This document shows, piece by piece, positions 15,054 through 24,397 of a stretch of 64,000 nt of DNA (position 1 is the stretch's first letter; each line of letters starts with the position of its first letter). Origin of the DNA: an uncultured Eubacteriales bacterium. GTDB taxonomy: Bacteria > Bacillota > Clostridia > Oscillospirales > Acutalibacteraceae. Where the stretch lies: positions 1-64,000 of the forward strand of contig CAKVAX010000003.1 in assembly GCA_934725425.1 (NCBI GenBank), in the 5' to 3' direction. Under the pieces are notes generated by a model. It was not told the DNA's origin, made no database searches, and worked only from the letters and a program-made list of their open reading frames with translations. Position numbers and translations under genes: made by a program.

Positions 15054-15078
15054 AATTGCTCAAAAATATTGAGCAATT
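15054..15078 (-). terminator. Terminator repeat, copy 3
   Basis: A perfect stem, AATTGCTC/GAGCAATT, with a short AT loop is followed on the minus strand by ATTATTTTTT. It terminates the gene at 15086-15502. Confidence 0.85.
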
Positions 15079-15085
15079 TTAAAAA

Positions 15086-15502
15086 TTATAATTCAAATGA
15101 ATAAACGACACCGTTAATTGGCCAGAAGGAACCAATATAAATCACTATACGCCCCGAAAATCTGTTAATGTAAAAAGTTGTAAAAGTAGTTGTTATTTCT
15201 GAATAATTTTTTATAGATGCCGGAATGTCATTTCTGCAAAACCAATTCAACATATGAACCAAAATGTTATTGTGATTTCTTTTCAAATTTTCAAATTTTG
15301 CGAAGAATTCCATTGACGCTTTAAAATTTTCGGTAATGTTGGTTGCCTTAGATTTTTTGATTTGGTAATTAAAATAAAGCTCTGATATCTCTTCTCTAAC
15401 TTCAGGGGGTAGTGGCTCAAGTGCTTCGCACGGCTTTAATGCTCCTATTCCTAGGAATGCCGCCAATAAAATAGCAAAGAATTTCATGATTTTTAATTTC
15501 AT
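15086..15502 (-). CDS. Small secreted protein, tandem family member
   Basis: The function is unknown. It has 138 residues with a signal peptide ending at about PCEA (residue 27). A helical segment with SMEFFAKFENLKR follows, and the C-terminal half contains INRFSGRIVIY and the family ending VVYSFEL. The start is ATG 15502 behind GGGAGGTGA. It is upstream of, and the best match to, the pseudogene at 14898. A Cys at about residue 25 in the signal region is not in a lipobox context. Confidence 0.8.
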   Translation of the reverse strand: MKLKIMKFFAILLAAFLGIGALKPCEALEPLPPEVREEISELYFNYQIKKSKATNITENFKASMEFFAKFENLKRNHNNILVHMLNWFCRNDIPASIKNYSEITTTFTTFYINRFSGRIVIYIGSFWPINGVVYSFEL

Positions 15503-15580
15503 TTTTTCACCTCCCAAATAACACATCAATATCATTATATCACAATTATAATGTTTTTTAAACTAAATTCTAAATAAGTA

Positions 15581-15609
15581 TTGAAAAAATTACCAAATTA
15601 ATCTATAAT
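15581..15609 (+). promoter_or_regulatory. Sigma-A promoter of comM
   Basis: TTGAAA (15581-15586) and a perfect TATAAT (15604-15609) are separated by 17 bases, 37 bases before the comM start. Confidence 0.75.
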
Positions 15610-15645
15610 TAAAATATGTTTAAAAAATAACTAGGAGAGTATATT

Positions 15646-17172
15646 ATGATTTCTACACTATATAGCATGGGAATTAACGGCCTAGAAGCTTTTACCGTGT
15701 CCATAGAATCGGATATTTCCGCCGGAATGCCTTCCTTTGAGATAGTTGGGCTTCCGGATGCTTCAGTCAAAGAATCCCGAAACAGAGTCCGTGCGGCTAT
15801 TAAAAATTCCGGATTTAAATTTCCGATAGCGCGTATAACGGTAAATCTTGCTCCTGCAGATGTTAAAAAAGTAGGCTCTTTATATGATTTGCCGATATTT
15901 TTATCGATTCTTATCTCCAGCGGGCAAATTACTTCGCTTCCAAAAAGCTCCGTATTTATCGGAGAGCTTTCTTTAAGCGGCGATGTCTGCGAAGTAACGG
16001 GCGTTCTCCCAATGGTGATTCATGCCAAACAAAATGGCTTTAAGAATGTTTTTGTACCTGCAAAAAATGCGGTAGAAGCTGCTTCGATTGCCGGAATAAA
16101 TGTATATCCGCTTAAAAATATAAAAGATATAACAAATCATGTACAGCTTGGGGAAAAATTGACTGTCCAACCGAAAACTGATTTCGTTAAAAAATCAAAT
16201 GATTATGAACTTGATTTTTCGCAAGTTAAGGGTCAATATGCGGTCAAAAGAGCCTTGGAAATCGCAGCCGCAGGAAATCATAATGTTATTCTCATAGGGC
16301 CTCCGGGCTCAGGTAAAAGTATGCTCGCAAAAAGAATCCCCGGCATATTACCCGAAATGACATTTGAAGAAGTTATCGAAACCACAAAAATCCATTCCAT
16401 AGCCGGAGTCCTCCAAAAGGACTCTCCTCTGGTTACCGAAAGACCTTTTAGGTCTCCTCATCATACCATTTCTGCAGCAGGGCTTTCCGGTGGTGGAAGC
16501 ATTCCAAAGCCCGGCGAAATTTCTCTTGCTCATAACGGCGTTTTGTTTTTAGATGAACTTACCGAATTTTCAAGATCCACTATGGAAACTCTCCGCCAGC
16601 CGCTCGAAGAAGGAATTATCACAATATCTCGAGTTCGAGGTACTTTGACATATCCGTGCCACATAATGCTGATTGCAGCGATGAATCCTTGTCCTTGCGG
16701 ATATTATGGCCATCCGTCCAAACCCTGTACGTGTTCTCCTAATGCTATACGAAAGTACCTTTCCAAAGTTTCGGGTCCTCTTTTGGACAGAATGGACATA
16801 CACATAGAAGTTTCGCCTGTGTCTTTTGATAATCTTTCTTCAAAAGCCAAATTAGAGCCCTCGTGCAAAATAAGAGAAAGAGTCAACAAAGCCCGAGAAA
16901 TACAAAAAGAAAGGCTAAAAAGCGTAGGCATTTTGTCAAATTCTCAAATTCCCTCTCATATTTTGAGTTCGGTATGTGAACTCACAGAAGACGCAAAAAA
17001 TATTTTGCAAATGGCTTTTGACAAGATGGGACTTTCTGCGAGAGGATACGACAAAATCCTAAAAATTTCAAGGACCATAGCTGACCTTGCCGGTTCAGAA
17101 ATTATAGATAAAAGTCACATATGTGAAGCCATTCAGTACAGAAGTTTGGATAGAAAATACTGGGGATATTAA
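15646..17172 (+). CDS. comM: ComM/YifB-family Mg-chelatase-like AAA+ ATPase
   Basis: This family contains ComM, a hexameric helicase that promotes branch migration during natural transformation in Gram-negative bacteria; its role in clostridia is less clear. An N-terminal ChlI-like domain (residues 1-170, beginning MISTLYSMGINGLEA) is followed by Walker A GPPGSGKSM and the Walker B region LFLDELTEF. A zinc-like cysteine cluster contains NPCPCGYYGHPSKPCTC, and a C-terminal Mg-chelatase domain ends in IQYRSLDR. At 508 residues it is normal. It forms a single unit with its own promoter and terminator. Confidence 0.93.
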   Translation: MISTLYSMGINGLEAFTVSIESDISAGMPSFEIVGLPDASVKESRNRVRAAIKNSGFKFPIARITVNLAPADVKKVGSLYDLPIFLSILISSGQITSLPKSSVFIGELSLSGDVCEVTGVLPMVIHAKQNGFKNVFVPAKNAVEAASIAGINVYPLKNIKDITNHVQLGEKLTVQPKTDFVKKSNDYELDFSQVKGQYAVKRALEIAAAGNHNVILIGPPGSGKSMLAKRIPGILPEMTFEEVIETTKIHSIAGVLQKDSPLVTERPFRSPHHTISAAGLSGGGSIPKPGEISLAHNGVLFLDELTEFSRSTMETLRQPLEEGIITISRVRGTLTYPCHIMLIAAMNPCPCGYYGHPSKPCTCSPNAIRKYLSKVSGPLLDRMDIHIEVSPVSFDNLSSKAKLEPSCKIRERVNKAREIQKERLKSVGILSNSQIPSHILSSVCELTEDAKNILQMAFDKMGLSARGYDKILKISRTIADLAGSEIIDKSHICEAIQYRSLDRKYWGY

Positions 17173-17180
17173 AATTAAAG

Positions 17181-17216
17181 TAAACATGCTTGATAAAAGT
17201 ATGTTTATTTTTTTGT
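17181..17216 (+). terminator. Terminator after comM
   Basis: An 11-base-pair stem, TAAACATGCTT/AAGTATGTTTA (one G-T pair), is followed by a long T run. Confidence 0.85.
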
Positions 17217-17265
17217 TTTTGTGATAATATTTAGGATAAATTTATAAATATGAAAGGAAATGTTT

Positions 17266-18090
17266 ATGAAGTTAAAATTTTTTATTATAATTTTGCTTTT
17301 TTTATTTCCCGGTTTTGGTCTACAACATCAGGAGGTATGCGCTTCTGAGCCCCAAGTTCCTCCAAGGTACATAACATGCAATTTCGAAAAAACAGAATGC
17401 TCACTTGATGAACTTTATAAAAAATCTACGTACTTGTGGGCGGATATAAACCAAATTATCCTAAAAATGATTGTTAATTGCATTAAGGAGGGCAATAAAA
17501 ATTCTGCTGCCAAACTTTACGCATTTGTTCGAGAAATGTGCTTTTGGAGAGTAAGCAAGGCAACTTTTACAGTAGAATGTAGAAATTTTTTTGATATGGT
17601 AGATTATGCCCGGCTTCATTTTGTTAACGATTATTTGCCAAAAATAAGCTCCCAAGATAGATTTTTTAGAAGAATGTCATTTTCGGACTGTGAGTATTTT
17701 CTTATAAAAAATGATATTAAATTAGCCAAGTCTCGTTTACAAACTGCGTATCTCCCCGATGATTTTCTTATAGACCTTTTAGGTGAAGATAATTTTTTAA
17801 GGTACAAAATTGACCTCGAAGCTATCCAAGAAAAAATGGCTTTGCTAAATTTCTTAAAGGTAAAAATTCAAGAAAAATTGGTAGAAAATGTTTACAAAAA
17901 GCATAAAAAAGAGGGGATCAGTTTTTCAGCTGCTGCAATGGAACTTCAAAAAGAACTATCCGAAACACTGGTTTACCAAGAGCTTTCCTGGGTTCTGAAA
18001 GACAAAAATAATTTTATAGAAAAACTTTTCTCTCTCGGGAACCGTAAGTTTGAATATGTACCCATGTTTAATTTTGAAGGATTTCAATGA
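17266..18090 (+). CDS. Unrecognised secreted protein, 274 residues
   Basis: I do not recognise this protein. A classical signal peptide (residues 1-27, hydrophobic core IIILLFLFPGFGL, ending near VCASE) is followed by a mature helical protein with several cysteines (CNFEKTEC, VNC, EMC, VEC, SDC). These could form disulfides outside the cell. I prefer ATG 17266 over ATG 17260, because the SD AAAGGA sits 7 bases before it. It lies between comM and the amino-acid symporter, both in the same direction, but a terminator separates it from comM. It is one of several exported unknowns in the window. Confidence 0.8.
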   Translation: MKLKFFIIILLFLFPGFGLQHQEVCASEPQVPPRYITCNFEKTECSLDELYKKSTYLWADINQIILKMIVNCIKEGNKNSAAKLYAFVREMCFWRVSKATFTVECRNFFDMVDYARLHFVNDYLPKISSQDRFFRRMSFSDCEYFLIKNDIKLAKSRLQTAYLPDDFLIDLLGEDNFLRYKIDLEAIQEKMALLNFLKVKIQEKLVENVYKKHKKEGISFSAAAMELQKELSETLVYQELSWVLKDKNNFIEKLFSLGNRKFEYVPMFNFEGFQ

Positions 18091-18181
18091 GTTAGTCTAA
18101 AACTTTTTCTTTTATTTTTTTTTATTGTATGATAAAATTTAAGCGATTGCTTAAATAATGCTAAATATCAGGAGGTAAAAA

Positions 18182-19591
18182 ATGTTCGACATAAATTTAG
18201 CACTTGAAGAAATTAATAACTTCATCTACATTTACATACTTGTTGCTTTGCTCATAGTATGTGGATTCTATTTTACTTGCAAGTCAAAATTCGCTCAGAT
18301 TAGATTTTTTCCGGATTCAATCAAATTCCTTTTGGATAAATCTTCCGGCAAAAAAGTATCTTCATTCCAGGCGCTGATGGTCTCTACGGCTACAAAAGTT
18401 GGAACGGCTAACATAGCCGGCGTAGCAACCGCTATTGCTATTGGAGGCCCGGGGACGATATTCTGGATGTGGGTTATGGCGATAATCAACTCAGCATCTT
18501 CCATGGCAGAAGCCACTTTAGCTCAAATTTATAAGAGAAAAGACGAAAAAAATGATTCTTTTGTTGGTGGCCCGGCATATTACATAGACAGAGCACTCGG
18601 AAAGAAAAAACTTGGAACTTTATTCTCATGTTTGTTTTTAGTTTGCTTTTTAATCGGCTTCAATTCTTTTCAAGCAAGCAATATGTCCACAGCTTTGACG
18701 TATTATATTCCGGGGTATTTTCACACAGTTTGGCCATATGTGGTGGCACTGGTGTTTGCTGTTTTGGTTGCATGTGTTGTTTTCGGAGGAATACATAGAA
18801 TAAGCTTTGTATCATCCTATCTGGTCCCAATTATGGCAATGGGATATATCATGATGGGATTATACCTAATAATCACAAATATAACTCATGTTCCGTCGGC
18901 AATTCGTGCTATACTTTCAAGCGCATTTAATTTAAGGTCAATTTTTGGCGGTGTGACCGGTAGCGTATTGATAATCGGCATAAAACGCGGTCTCCTTTCC
19001 AATGAGGCAGGAATGGGCAGTGCACCTAATGCCGCAGCAACAGCCGATGTTTCTCACCCGGCAAAACAAGGAATAGCCCAAATCCTCGCCGTTTGCATAG
19101 ACACAATTTTAATTTGTTCCATATCAGCTTTCATATTGCTTCTTTCAAACGCAGATTTACGTTCGGGAGAAATTGGAATGCCCTTGATGCAAGAAGCAAT
19201 AAGCTTGCAGCTCGGCGATTGGGGAGTACATTTCATAACGATATCGATAGTCACCTTTGCATTCTCGGCAATAGTTGGTAATTTCGGCATCTGCGAAACT
19301 AATATGTATTTTATAACTAAAAATCAAAAGATAATAAAAATGATAAGAATCATTTCAATTTTGCCTGTTGCTTTAGGTTGTTTGGCAGGAATCCTTAACC
19401 CGATGATAGCTTGGAATCTTGCAGAAATAACAATGGCTTTTATTGCGTGTTTAAATATAATCACTATTCTTCTTCTTTCAAATCGTTATTTTGTATGTCT
19501 GAAAGATTATATTGAGCAAAGAAAGCTCGGCAAAGACCCTGTATTTAATGCTCCTGCTTGCGGAATTAATGATACCGACCTTTGGAAATAA
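18182..19591 (+). CDS. Alanine/glycine:cation symporter (AGCS family)
   Basis: A membrane transporter that imports alanine or glycine with Na+ or H+. The 469-residue protein has about 10-11 hydrophobic segments. The AGCS family signature is seen as ATKVGTANIAGVATAI near residue 70 and SNEAGMGSAPNAAATADVSH near residue 275. SD AGGAGG is just before ATG 18182. It is monocistronic with a strong terminator. Alanine and glycine are common germinants, but nothing here ties this transporter to spores. Confidence 0.93.
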   Translation: MFDINLALEEINNFIYIYILVALLIVCGFYFTCKSKFAQIRFFPDSIKFLLDKSSGKKVSSFQALMVSTATKVGTANIAGVATAIAIGGPGTIFWMWVMAIINSASSMAEATLAQIYKRKDEKNDSFVGGPAYYIDRALGKKKLGTLFSCLFLVCFLIGFNSFQASNMSTALTYYIPGYFHTVWPYVVALVFAVLVACVVFGGIHRISFVSSYLVPIMAMGYIMMGLYLIITNITHVPSAIRAILSSAFNLRSIFGGVTGSVLIIGIKRGLLSNEAGMGSAPNAAATADVSHPAKQGIAQILAVCIDTILICSISAFILLLSNADLRSGEIGMPLMQEAISLQLGDWGVHFITISIVTFAFSAIVGNFGICETNMYFITKNQKIIKMIRIISILPVALGCLAGILNPMIAWNLAEITMAFIACLNIITILLLSNRYFVCLKDYIEQRKLGKDPVFNAPACGINDTDLWK

Positions 19592-19602
19592 TTTTAAAAT
19601 TG

Positions 19603-19636
19603 AAATTCCGGCCATTTTACTATGGCTGGAATTTTT
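19603..19636 (+). terminator. Terminator after the AGCS symporter
   Basis: A 13-base-pair stem, AAATTCCGGCCAT/ATGGCTGGAATTT, with one G-T pair and a T run. Confidence 0.9.
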
Positions 19637-19650
19637 TTATATAAAAAAAT

Positions 19651-19677
19651 TCCCGGAGCAATAAATGCATCCGGGTT
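19651..19677 (-). terminator. Terminator of tRNA-Leu
   Basis: On the minus strand CCCGGATGCA/TGCTCCGGG with a short loop is followed by a run of T. It lies 70 bases beyond the tRNA 3' end. Confidence 0.75.
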
Positions 19678-19746
19678 TAATTGGTACAAATAGTTGTGAA
19701 CCTGTGCAAAAATTCAAAACATCACTGTAAATCCTTTTAGCACAGC

Positions 19747-19831
19747 TGGTACGGGTGACAGGACTCGAACCTGCACAGCTCTCACCACCAGGACCTAAAC
19801 CTGGCGCGTCTACCAATTCCGCCACACCCGC
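19747..19831 (-). tRNA. tRNA-Leu (anticodon TAG), CCA encoded
   Basis: A class II tRNA with a long variable arm. The acceptor arm pairs 19831-19825 with 19757-19751, the discriminator is A, and CCA is encoded at 19749-19747. The anticodon loop TTTAGGT gives TAG. The T loop TTCGAGT is canonical. It stands alone between the AGCS symporter and corA, on the opposite strand. Confidence 0.97.
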
Positions 19832-19971
19832 GTTTTCATCTTACGGTTTTATTCTACACCATATTAAAAAAAATTACAACACAAATATTTATAAATCTAT
19901 ATAAAAATTTCTAAATTTATGGTAGAATATAAATTGGGCGTTTGATTAAAAAATTATAAGGAGATGATATA

Positions 19972-20898
19972 GTGATTAGATATTATAAAACCGTCGGCAG
20001 CAAGACCGAACAAATCCAGTCCATTGAAGAGGGTTGCTGGATAAATTGCGTTAAACCGACAGATTCCGAAATAAATTACATACTAAACACATGCAACATA
20101 AATCCTGAATTTATGAGAGCTTCACTCGACGAAGAAGAATCCTCACGTATTGATAGAGAAGAAGACAATTCTTTGATAATAATAGACAACCCTGTGGTTA
20201 ACAAGTCCGGCAAAAATTTAACTTATTACACCACTCCTTTAAGCATTATAATTACACCTCATAATATAATAACTATATCGCTTAAAGAAACTCACGTCCT
20301 AGAAGAATTCGAGGAAAGCCTTATAAAAAACACCAATATTAATGACAGAAATCGTTTTGCACTGCAAATTATGCTCCGTGTAGCAGGAAAGTATTTAAAA
20401 TACCTCAAACAAATTAATAAAATCACCGAACGTGTTGAAGAAGAGCTAAAGAAATCAATGAAAAATAAAGAATTGATTCAGTTCTTGGAAATAGAAAAAT
20501 CACTTGTTTATTTTTCTGCTTCTCTTAAATCTATAGGTGTTATGCTTGGACGAATGGGCCGCGGAAAATATATCAATCTCAATGAAGAGCAATATGAATT
20601 ACTGGAAGACGTTATAATTGAAATTAAACAAGCAACAGAAATGTCCGAAATATACTTAAATATTTTAAACGGCACCATGGATGCTTTTGCTTCTATAATT
20701 TCAAATAATTTGAATATTGTTATGAAAGTTTTGGCTTCGATAACTCTTATTCTTTCTATCCCAACCATCATTTCCGGAATTTACGGAATGAATAACCCCA
20801 GGATTCCAATGATAGAATATTGGTGGTTCCCGCTTGGCCTTTCTGCTGTTTCTATGTTTATAACTTGGATAATTCTAAAACATAAAAATATGATATAA
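19972..20898 (+). CDS. corA: CorA-family magnesium transporter
   Basis: CorA forms a pentameric channel for Mg2+ and sometimes Co2+ or Ni2+. The 308-residue protein has an acidic and helical cytoplasmic part followed by two C-terminal membrane segments. The selectivity motif YGMN lies between them (ISGIYGMNNPRIP), and the end is basic. The start is GTG 19972 after the SD AAGGAGATGAT. It is a single-gene unit. Confidence 0.93.
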   Translation: MIRYYKTVGSKTEQIQSIEEGCWINCVKPTDSEINYILNTCNINPEFMRASLDEEESSRIDREEDNSLIIIDNPVVNKSGKNLTYYTTPLSIIITPHNIITISLKETHVLEEFEESLIKNTNINDRNRFALQIMLRVAGKYLKYLKQINKITERVEEELKKSMKNKELIQFLEIEKSLVYFSASLKSIGVMLGRMGRGKYINLNEEQYELLEDVIIEIKQATEMSEIYLNILNGTMDAFASIISNNLNIVMKVLASITLILSIPTIISGIYGMNNPRIPMIEYWWFPLGLSAVSMFITWIILKHKNMI

Positions 20899-20901
20899 AA
20901 A

Positions 20902-20934
20902 AAGCAACCGATAAATTCGGTTGCTCTATTTTTT
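20902..20934. terminator. Bidirectional terminator between corA and the LCP gene
   Basis: A 9-base-pair stem, AGCAACCGA/TCGGTTGCT, is flanked by A and T runs on both sides. It overlaps the last codons of the LCP gene. Confidence 0.85.
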
Positions 20935-22356
20935 ACTTTTTGTTGTTGTGGAACCGGTTTTAGTTCCGGTTGAATTATTGGTAGTGGTACCTGAACCGGT
21001 TGCTCCTCCTGAAGAAGTTGTGGAATTTGCTGACCCGGCAGTAGCGGATGATGTGCCGGGAGTTTGAGATTTGGTGGATTGATACGATCTATTTTTCGCC
21101 GAGGAGGATTCGGCGGATTTTTTGGGCTCCGAAGTTGATTTATTTGTGGCTGAATTTGCGGTTGATTGTTTCGAATTCGTGGATTTTTTGGTATCAACGG
21201 AATTTTCCGATTTGTTTTGAGAATTTGAATTTTTCATCGCAGAATTCGATGCATTGCTGGCGATATCTTCGGATTCATATATGAATTTCAGGAAATCATA
21301 TCTTGCCTTTGCAATGTCCGGTATTACTAATACCATTTTTTGGCTTATAGTCTCATTTTTAACATTTTCGTTGGTCGGCAATCTGAATTCTTCTAAATCA
21401 TACTTTAAATAATTCAAGGAGTTGGTTGCAAGTCTGCTTATTTCCGAAGTTTTAAAATTTGTTGTAATTAGCGGAGCAATAGCGGGGATAAGCTCTGTTA
21501 TTTGTTTTAAATTTGCACTTCTGAGCTTGTCCACAATGGCTCTTATGACATTACGTTGCCTACTTGTGCGGTCATAATCCGAACCCTTGCTGTTTCGGTC
21601 TCTCGAATAATGCAATGCCTGTAATCCGGTCAAATGCTTCATTCCTTTTCCTTTAAGGGTGTTTTTGTCACCGGAATATGTGTTTATATATATGCATTCG
21701 TCAGAAGTAAGTTCCAAATCAATTCCGCCCAGAGTATCGATTATATTCGAGAATCCCTCAAAATCTACAATCGCATATCTGTCTACGCGTAATCCAAATG
21801 TTTTTTCAATAGTTTCGATGGTTAATTTAGCTCCTCCAAAAGCGTAGGCTGCATTTAACCTGTCATAACCGTGACCCGGAATATTAATCCAAATGTCCCT
21901 CATAAGGGAAGTGACCTTTATTTTATGATTTTTTACGTCCAGCGAAAGAATCATCAAAGAATCGCTTCTTCCATGGTCTCCTGTGGACATGGAATCACTG
22001 CCTATGAGCATTACATTTAAAATTTGAGAATCATTTATAAGACTGTCACCAAAATCATCGGTTAGTACTTCCGGAGAATCATTGTCAATTTCTTCGTAAT
22101 TAAAAGAATGTAGCATATGGTATGCGTAAATCATAGCAGAACCAATTAATCCCAGTATTACAAAAAATACCGACATAACTACTTTTTTAATAGAAATCCT
22201 TGACTTTTTCCGTCTGTCTGATGAGTAAATATCAACATAATTTGACTTATTGCTGAACCCGTCATCATAAATGTCGTTCCGAGGAGACTTCCTATAAGGG
22301 CGATTATCGCTTGAGTATCTGTTTTTTGGCTTTTCGTTTTTTTTATTCTGATTCAT
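20926..22356 (-). CDS. LytR-CpsA-Psr (LCP) family cell-wall ligase
   Basis: LCP proteins attach teichoic acids or other glycopolymers to peptidoglycan outside the membrane. The 476-residue protein has a basic cytoplasmic head (residues 1-55), one membrane segment (about 56-80) and the LCP domain. The domain shows LMIGSDSM..DHGRSDSLMI, LMRDIWINIPG, LNAAYAFGG and DRTSRQRNVIRA, with the conserved arginines. The last ~95 residues are a low-complexity Ser/Thr/Asn/Lys/Gly tail, probably a flexible wall-spanning stretch. SD AGGAGG precedes ATG 22356. Confidence 0.93.
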   Translation of the reverse strand: MNQNKKNEKPKNRYSSDNRPYRKSPRNDIYDDGFSNKSNYVDIYSSDRRKKSRISIKKVVMSVFFVILGLIGSAMIYAYHMLHSFNYEEIDNDSPEVLTDDFGDSLINDSQILNVMLIGSDSMSTGDHGRSDSLMILSLDVKNHKIKVTSLMRDIWINIPGHGYDRLNAAYAFGGAKLTIETIEKTFGLRVDRYAIVDFEGFSNIIDTLGGIDLELTSDECIYINTYSGDKNTLKGKGMKHLTGLQALHYSRDRNSKGSDYDRTSRQRNVIRAIVDKLRSANLKQITELIPAIAPLITTNFKTSEISRLATNSLNYLKYDLEEFRLPTNENVKNETISQKMVLVIPDIAKARYDFLKFIYESEDIASNASNSAMKNSNSQNKSENSVDTKKSTNSKQSTANSATNKSTSEPKKSAESSSAKNRSYQSTKSQTPGTSSATAGSANSTTSSGGATGSGTTTNNSTGTKTGSTTTKSKK

Positions 22357-22423
22357 TATACCTCCTAGTAATCGGATTATGATGTTGTTTTCATTTTATA
22401 AAATTTCCATTCTAAATTATAAA

Positions 22424-22455
22424 ATATAGTTGTCGAAAAATCAACAACTATATTG
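22424..22455 (-). terminator. Probable terminator after pckG
   Basis: An 11-base-pair perfect inverted repeat, AATATAGTTGT/ACAACTATATT, with a 10-base loop lies just past the pckG stop. The T tail on the minus strand is interrupted. Confidence 0.6.
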
Positions 22456-22471
22456 TTATTATGTCTATTAT

Positions 22472-24238
22472 TTAATTTTTTAGTCGGGATTCTAAAAGTT
22501 TGAGTTCATTTTCTAATTCTTCCGGCAAATTTTTTCCGAACATTTTATAAAAATCTTTTATATTTTCAACTTCTTTTTCCCATAAGTCTTTATCTATATC
22601 AAGCAAATCTTTGAGGGTATCTTCGGAAACTCCGCTGCCTTCCAAGTTTATATCTTCCTCCAAGGGAACATATCCAACAGGAGTTTTTTTAGCGTCGACT
22701 TTTTCTTCGCATCTGTTAATAATCCACTCTAGGACGCGCAAGTTTTCTCCATATCCCGGCCACAAAAATTTTCCTTCTTTATTTGTCCTAAACCAATTGA
22801 CGTTGAAAACTTTCGGAGCTTTATCTCCCAAAAGTTTGCCCATTTTAACCCAGTGTGCAAAATAATCTCCCATGTTATACCCGCAGAACGGAATCATTGC
22901 CATAGGGTCGTGTCTGAGTACACCGGTTTTGCCGGTTGTTGCGGCAGTAGTTTCGGATGATATTGTTGATCCTGCAAATACACCGTGATTCCACCCAAAA
23001 GTTTCATATACAAGCGGAGTTGTTTGAGCTCTTCTGCCACCGAATATTATAGCCGAAATAGGAACTCCTTCGGGATTATCAAATTCTTTGCTGAGGCACG
23101 GACAATTTTTCGCCGGTGATGTAAATCTGCTGTTAGGTTGAGCGCCTTTTTCTTTTGAGGTTTTTCCGTTCCAAGGATTGCCTTTCCAATCGATTGCGTT
23201 TTCCGGAGGATTAGAATCAAGCCCTTCCCACCAAACGGTGTTGTCGTCGAGATTTTGTACTACATTAGTAAAAATTGTATTCGATGATGTTGTAGCCAGT
23301 GCATTCGGGTTGGATTTTTTACTTGTCCCCGGAGCAACTCCAAAGAATCCATTTTCTGGGTTCATTGCCCAAAGTCTGCCGTCAGGTCCGATTCTGAGCC
23401 ATGCGATGTCATCGCCTACGCACCATATTTTGTATCCTTTTTTTCTGTATATTTCAGGTGGGATAAGCATTGCTAAGTTCGTTTTTCCGCAAGCTGAAGG
23501 GAATGCCGCGCAAATATATTTTACTTCTCCGTTTGGTTTTTCTACGCCTAGTATAAGCATATGCTCTGCCATCCAGTTTTCTTTTCTTCCCATATAAGAA
23601 GCAATTCTCAGAGCAAAACATTTTTTGCCCAGCAAAACATTTCCGCCATATCCCGAATTTACCGAAATAATAGCTTTATCTTGTGGAAAATGGCAAACGT
23701 ATCTTAATTCTTCGTCGAGATCGCAAGAAGCATGAAGCCCCTTAACCCAATCGGTGCTGTCACCTAGGTAATCAAGGATAGCCTTACCCACTCTTGTCAT
23801 TATTGCCATATTAAGGACGGTATAAATTGAATCTGTAAGCTCAATTCCTATTTTTGAAAATGGAGACTCAAGTATGCCCATGCAGTAAGGAATAACATAC
23901 ATGGTTTTTCCTTTGTAGCTGTTTTTCGCAATTCCCAAAACTTTTTTATAAGCATACTCAGGTTCCCACCAGTTGTTGGTTGGACCGGCTTCTTCTTTTG
24001 TCGGAGTGCAAATGAAAGTGCGGTCTTCGGCTCTTGCAACGTCATTCAAAGCAGTTCTTCTTAAGTAGCATCCGGGCAATTTTTCTTGGTTTAACTTTAT
24101 AATTTCATTTTTTTCACAAGCTTCTTTTCTTAAGCTTTCCAGTTGCTCTTCGCTACCGTCTATCCACACGATTTTTTCAGGATTCACTACTTCTTTCATA
24201 GAGTCTATGTATTCTAAAATTGATTTATTCTGTGTCAT
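22472..24238 (-). CDS. pckG: Phosphoenolpyruvate carboxykinase (GTP)
   Basis: The enzyme interconverts oxaloacetate and PEP with GTP/GDP. In fermenting anaerobes it often runs towards oxaloacetate, linking glycolysis to C4 acids. The 588-residue protein shows the GTP-type signatures: AFPSACGKTNLAML (P-loop with the hyperreactive-cysteine motif), VGDDIAWLR (metal site), NPENGFFGVAPGT, and FGGRRAQTTPLVYE. I place the start at ATG 24238 behind GGGG, because the in-frame ATG at 24256 has no SD. It is divergent from the PTS operon. Confidence 0.95.
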   Translation of the reverse strand: MTQNKSILEYIDSMKEVVNPEKIVWIDGSEEQLESLRKEACEKNEIIKLNQEKLPGCYLRRTALNDVARAEDRTFICTPTKEEAGPTNNWWEPEYAYKKVLGIAKNSYKGKTMYVIPYCMGILESPFSKIGIELTDSIYTVLNMAIMTRVGKAILDYLGDSTDWVKGLHASCDLDEELRYVCHFPQDKAIISVNSGYGGNVLLGKKCFALRIASYMGRKENWMAEHMLILGVEKPNGEVKYICAAFPSACGKTNLAMLIPPEIYRKKGYKIWCVGDDIAWLRIGPDGRLWAMNPENGFFGVAPGTSKKSNPNALATTSSNTIFTNVVQNLDDNTVWWEGLDSNPPENAIDWKGNPWNGKTSKEKGAQPNSRFTSPAKNCPCLSKEFDNPEGVPISAIIFGGRRAQTTPLVYETFGWNHGVFAGSTISSETTAATTGKTGVLRHDPMAMIPFCGYNMGDYFAHWVKMGKLLGDKAPKVFNVNWFRTNKEGKFLWPGYGENLRVLEWIINRCEEKVDAKKTPVGYVPLEEDINLEGSGVSEDTLKDLLDIDKDLWEKEVENIKDFYKMFGKNLPEELENELKLLESRLKN

Positions 24239-24325
24239 GACAGAGGCCCCTTTCATTAATTTTTTATGGTGAACTCAACTGTAATGCTAAAACCTAAACT
24301 TTAAAACTTCTTAAGTATTCCTTAC

Positions 24326-24353
24326 ATTATAACAGATAAATAAAAAAATACAA
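24326..24353 (-). promoter_or_regulatory. Probable promoter of pckG
   Basis: On the minus strand TTGTAT (24353-24348) and TATAAT (24331-24326) are separated by 16 bases, giving a leader of about 80 bases before pckG. Confidence 0.55.
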
Positions 24354-24397
24354 ATTTATTTGAGTTTAAAAATGAAATCTCGGTTTTCTGTATAGTA

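Noticed and set aside
19637..19825. Open reading frame antisense to or across tRNA-Leu
   Set aside because: It is the well-known false frame created by leucine tRNA genes; the tRNA cloverleaf with encoded CCA explains the sequence.
23178..23597. 139-codon frame opposite pckG
   Set aside because: Shadow of a highly conserved enzyme gene; no SD and no recognisable protein features.
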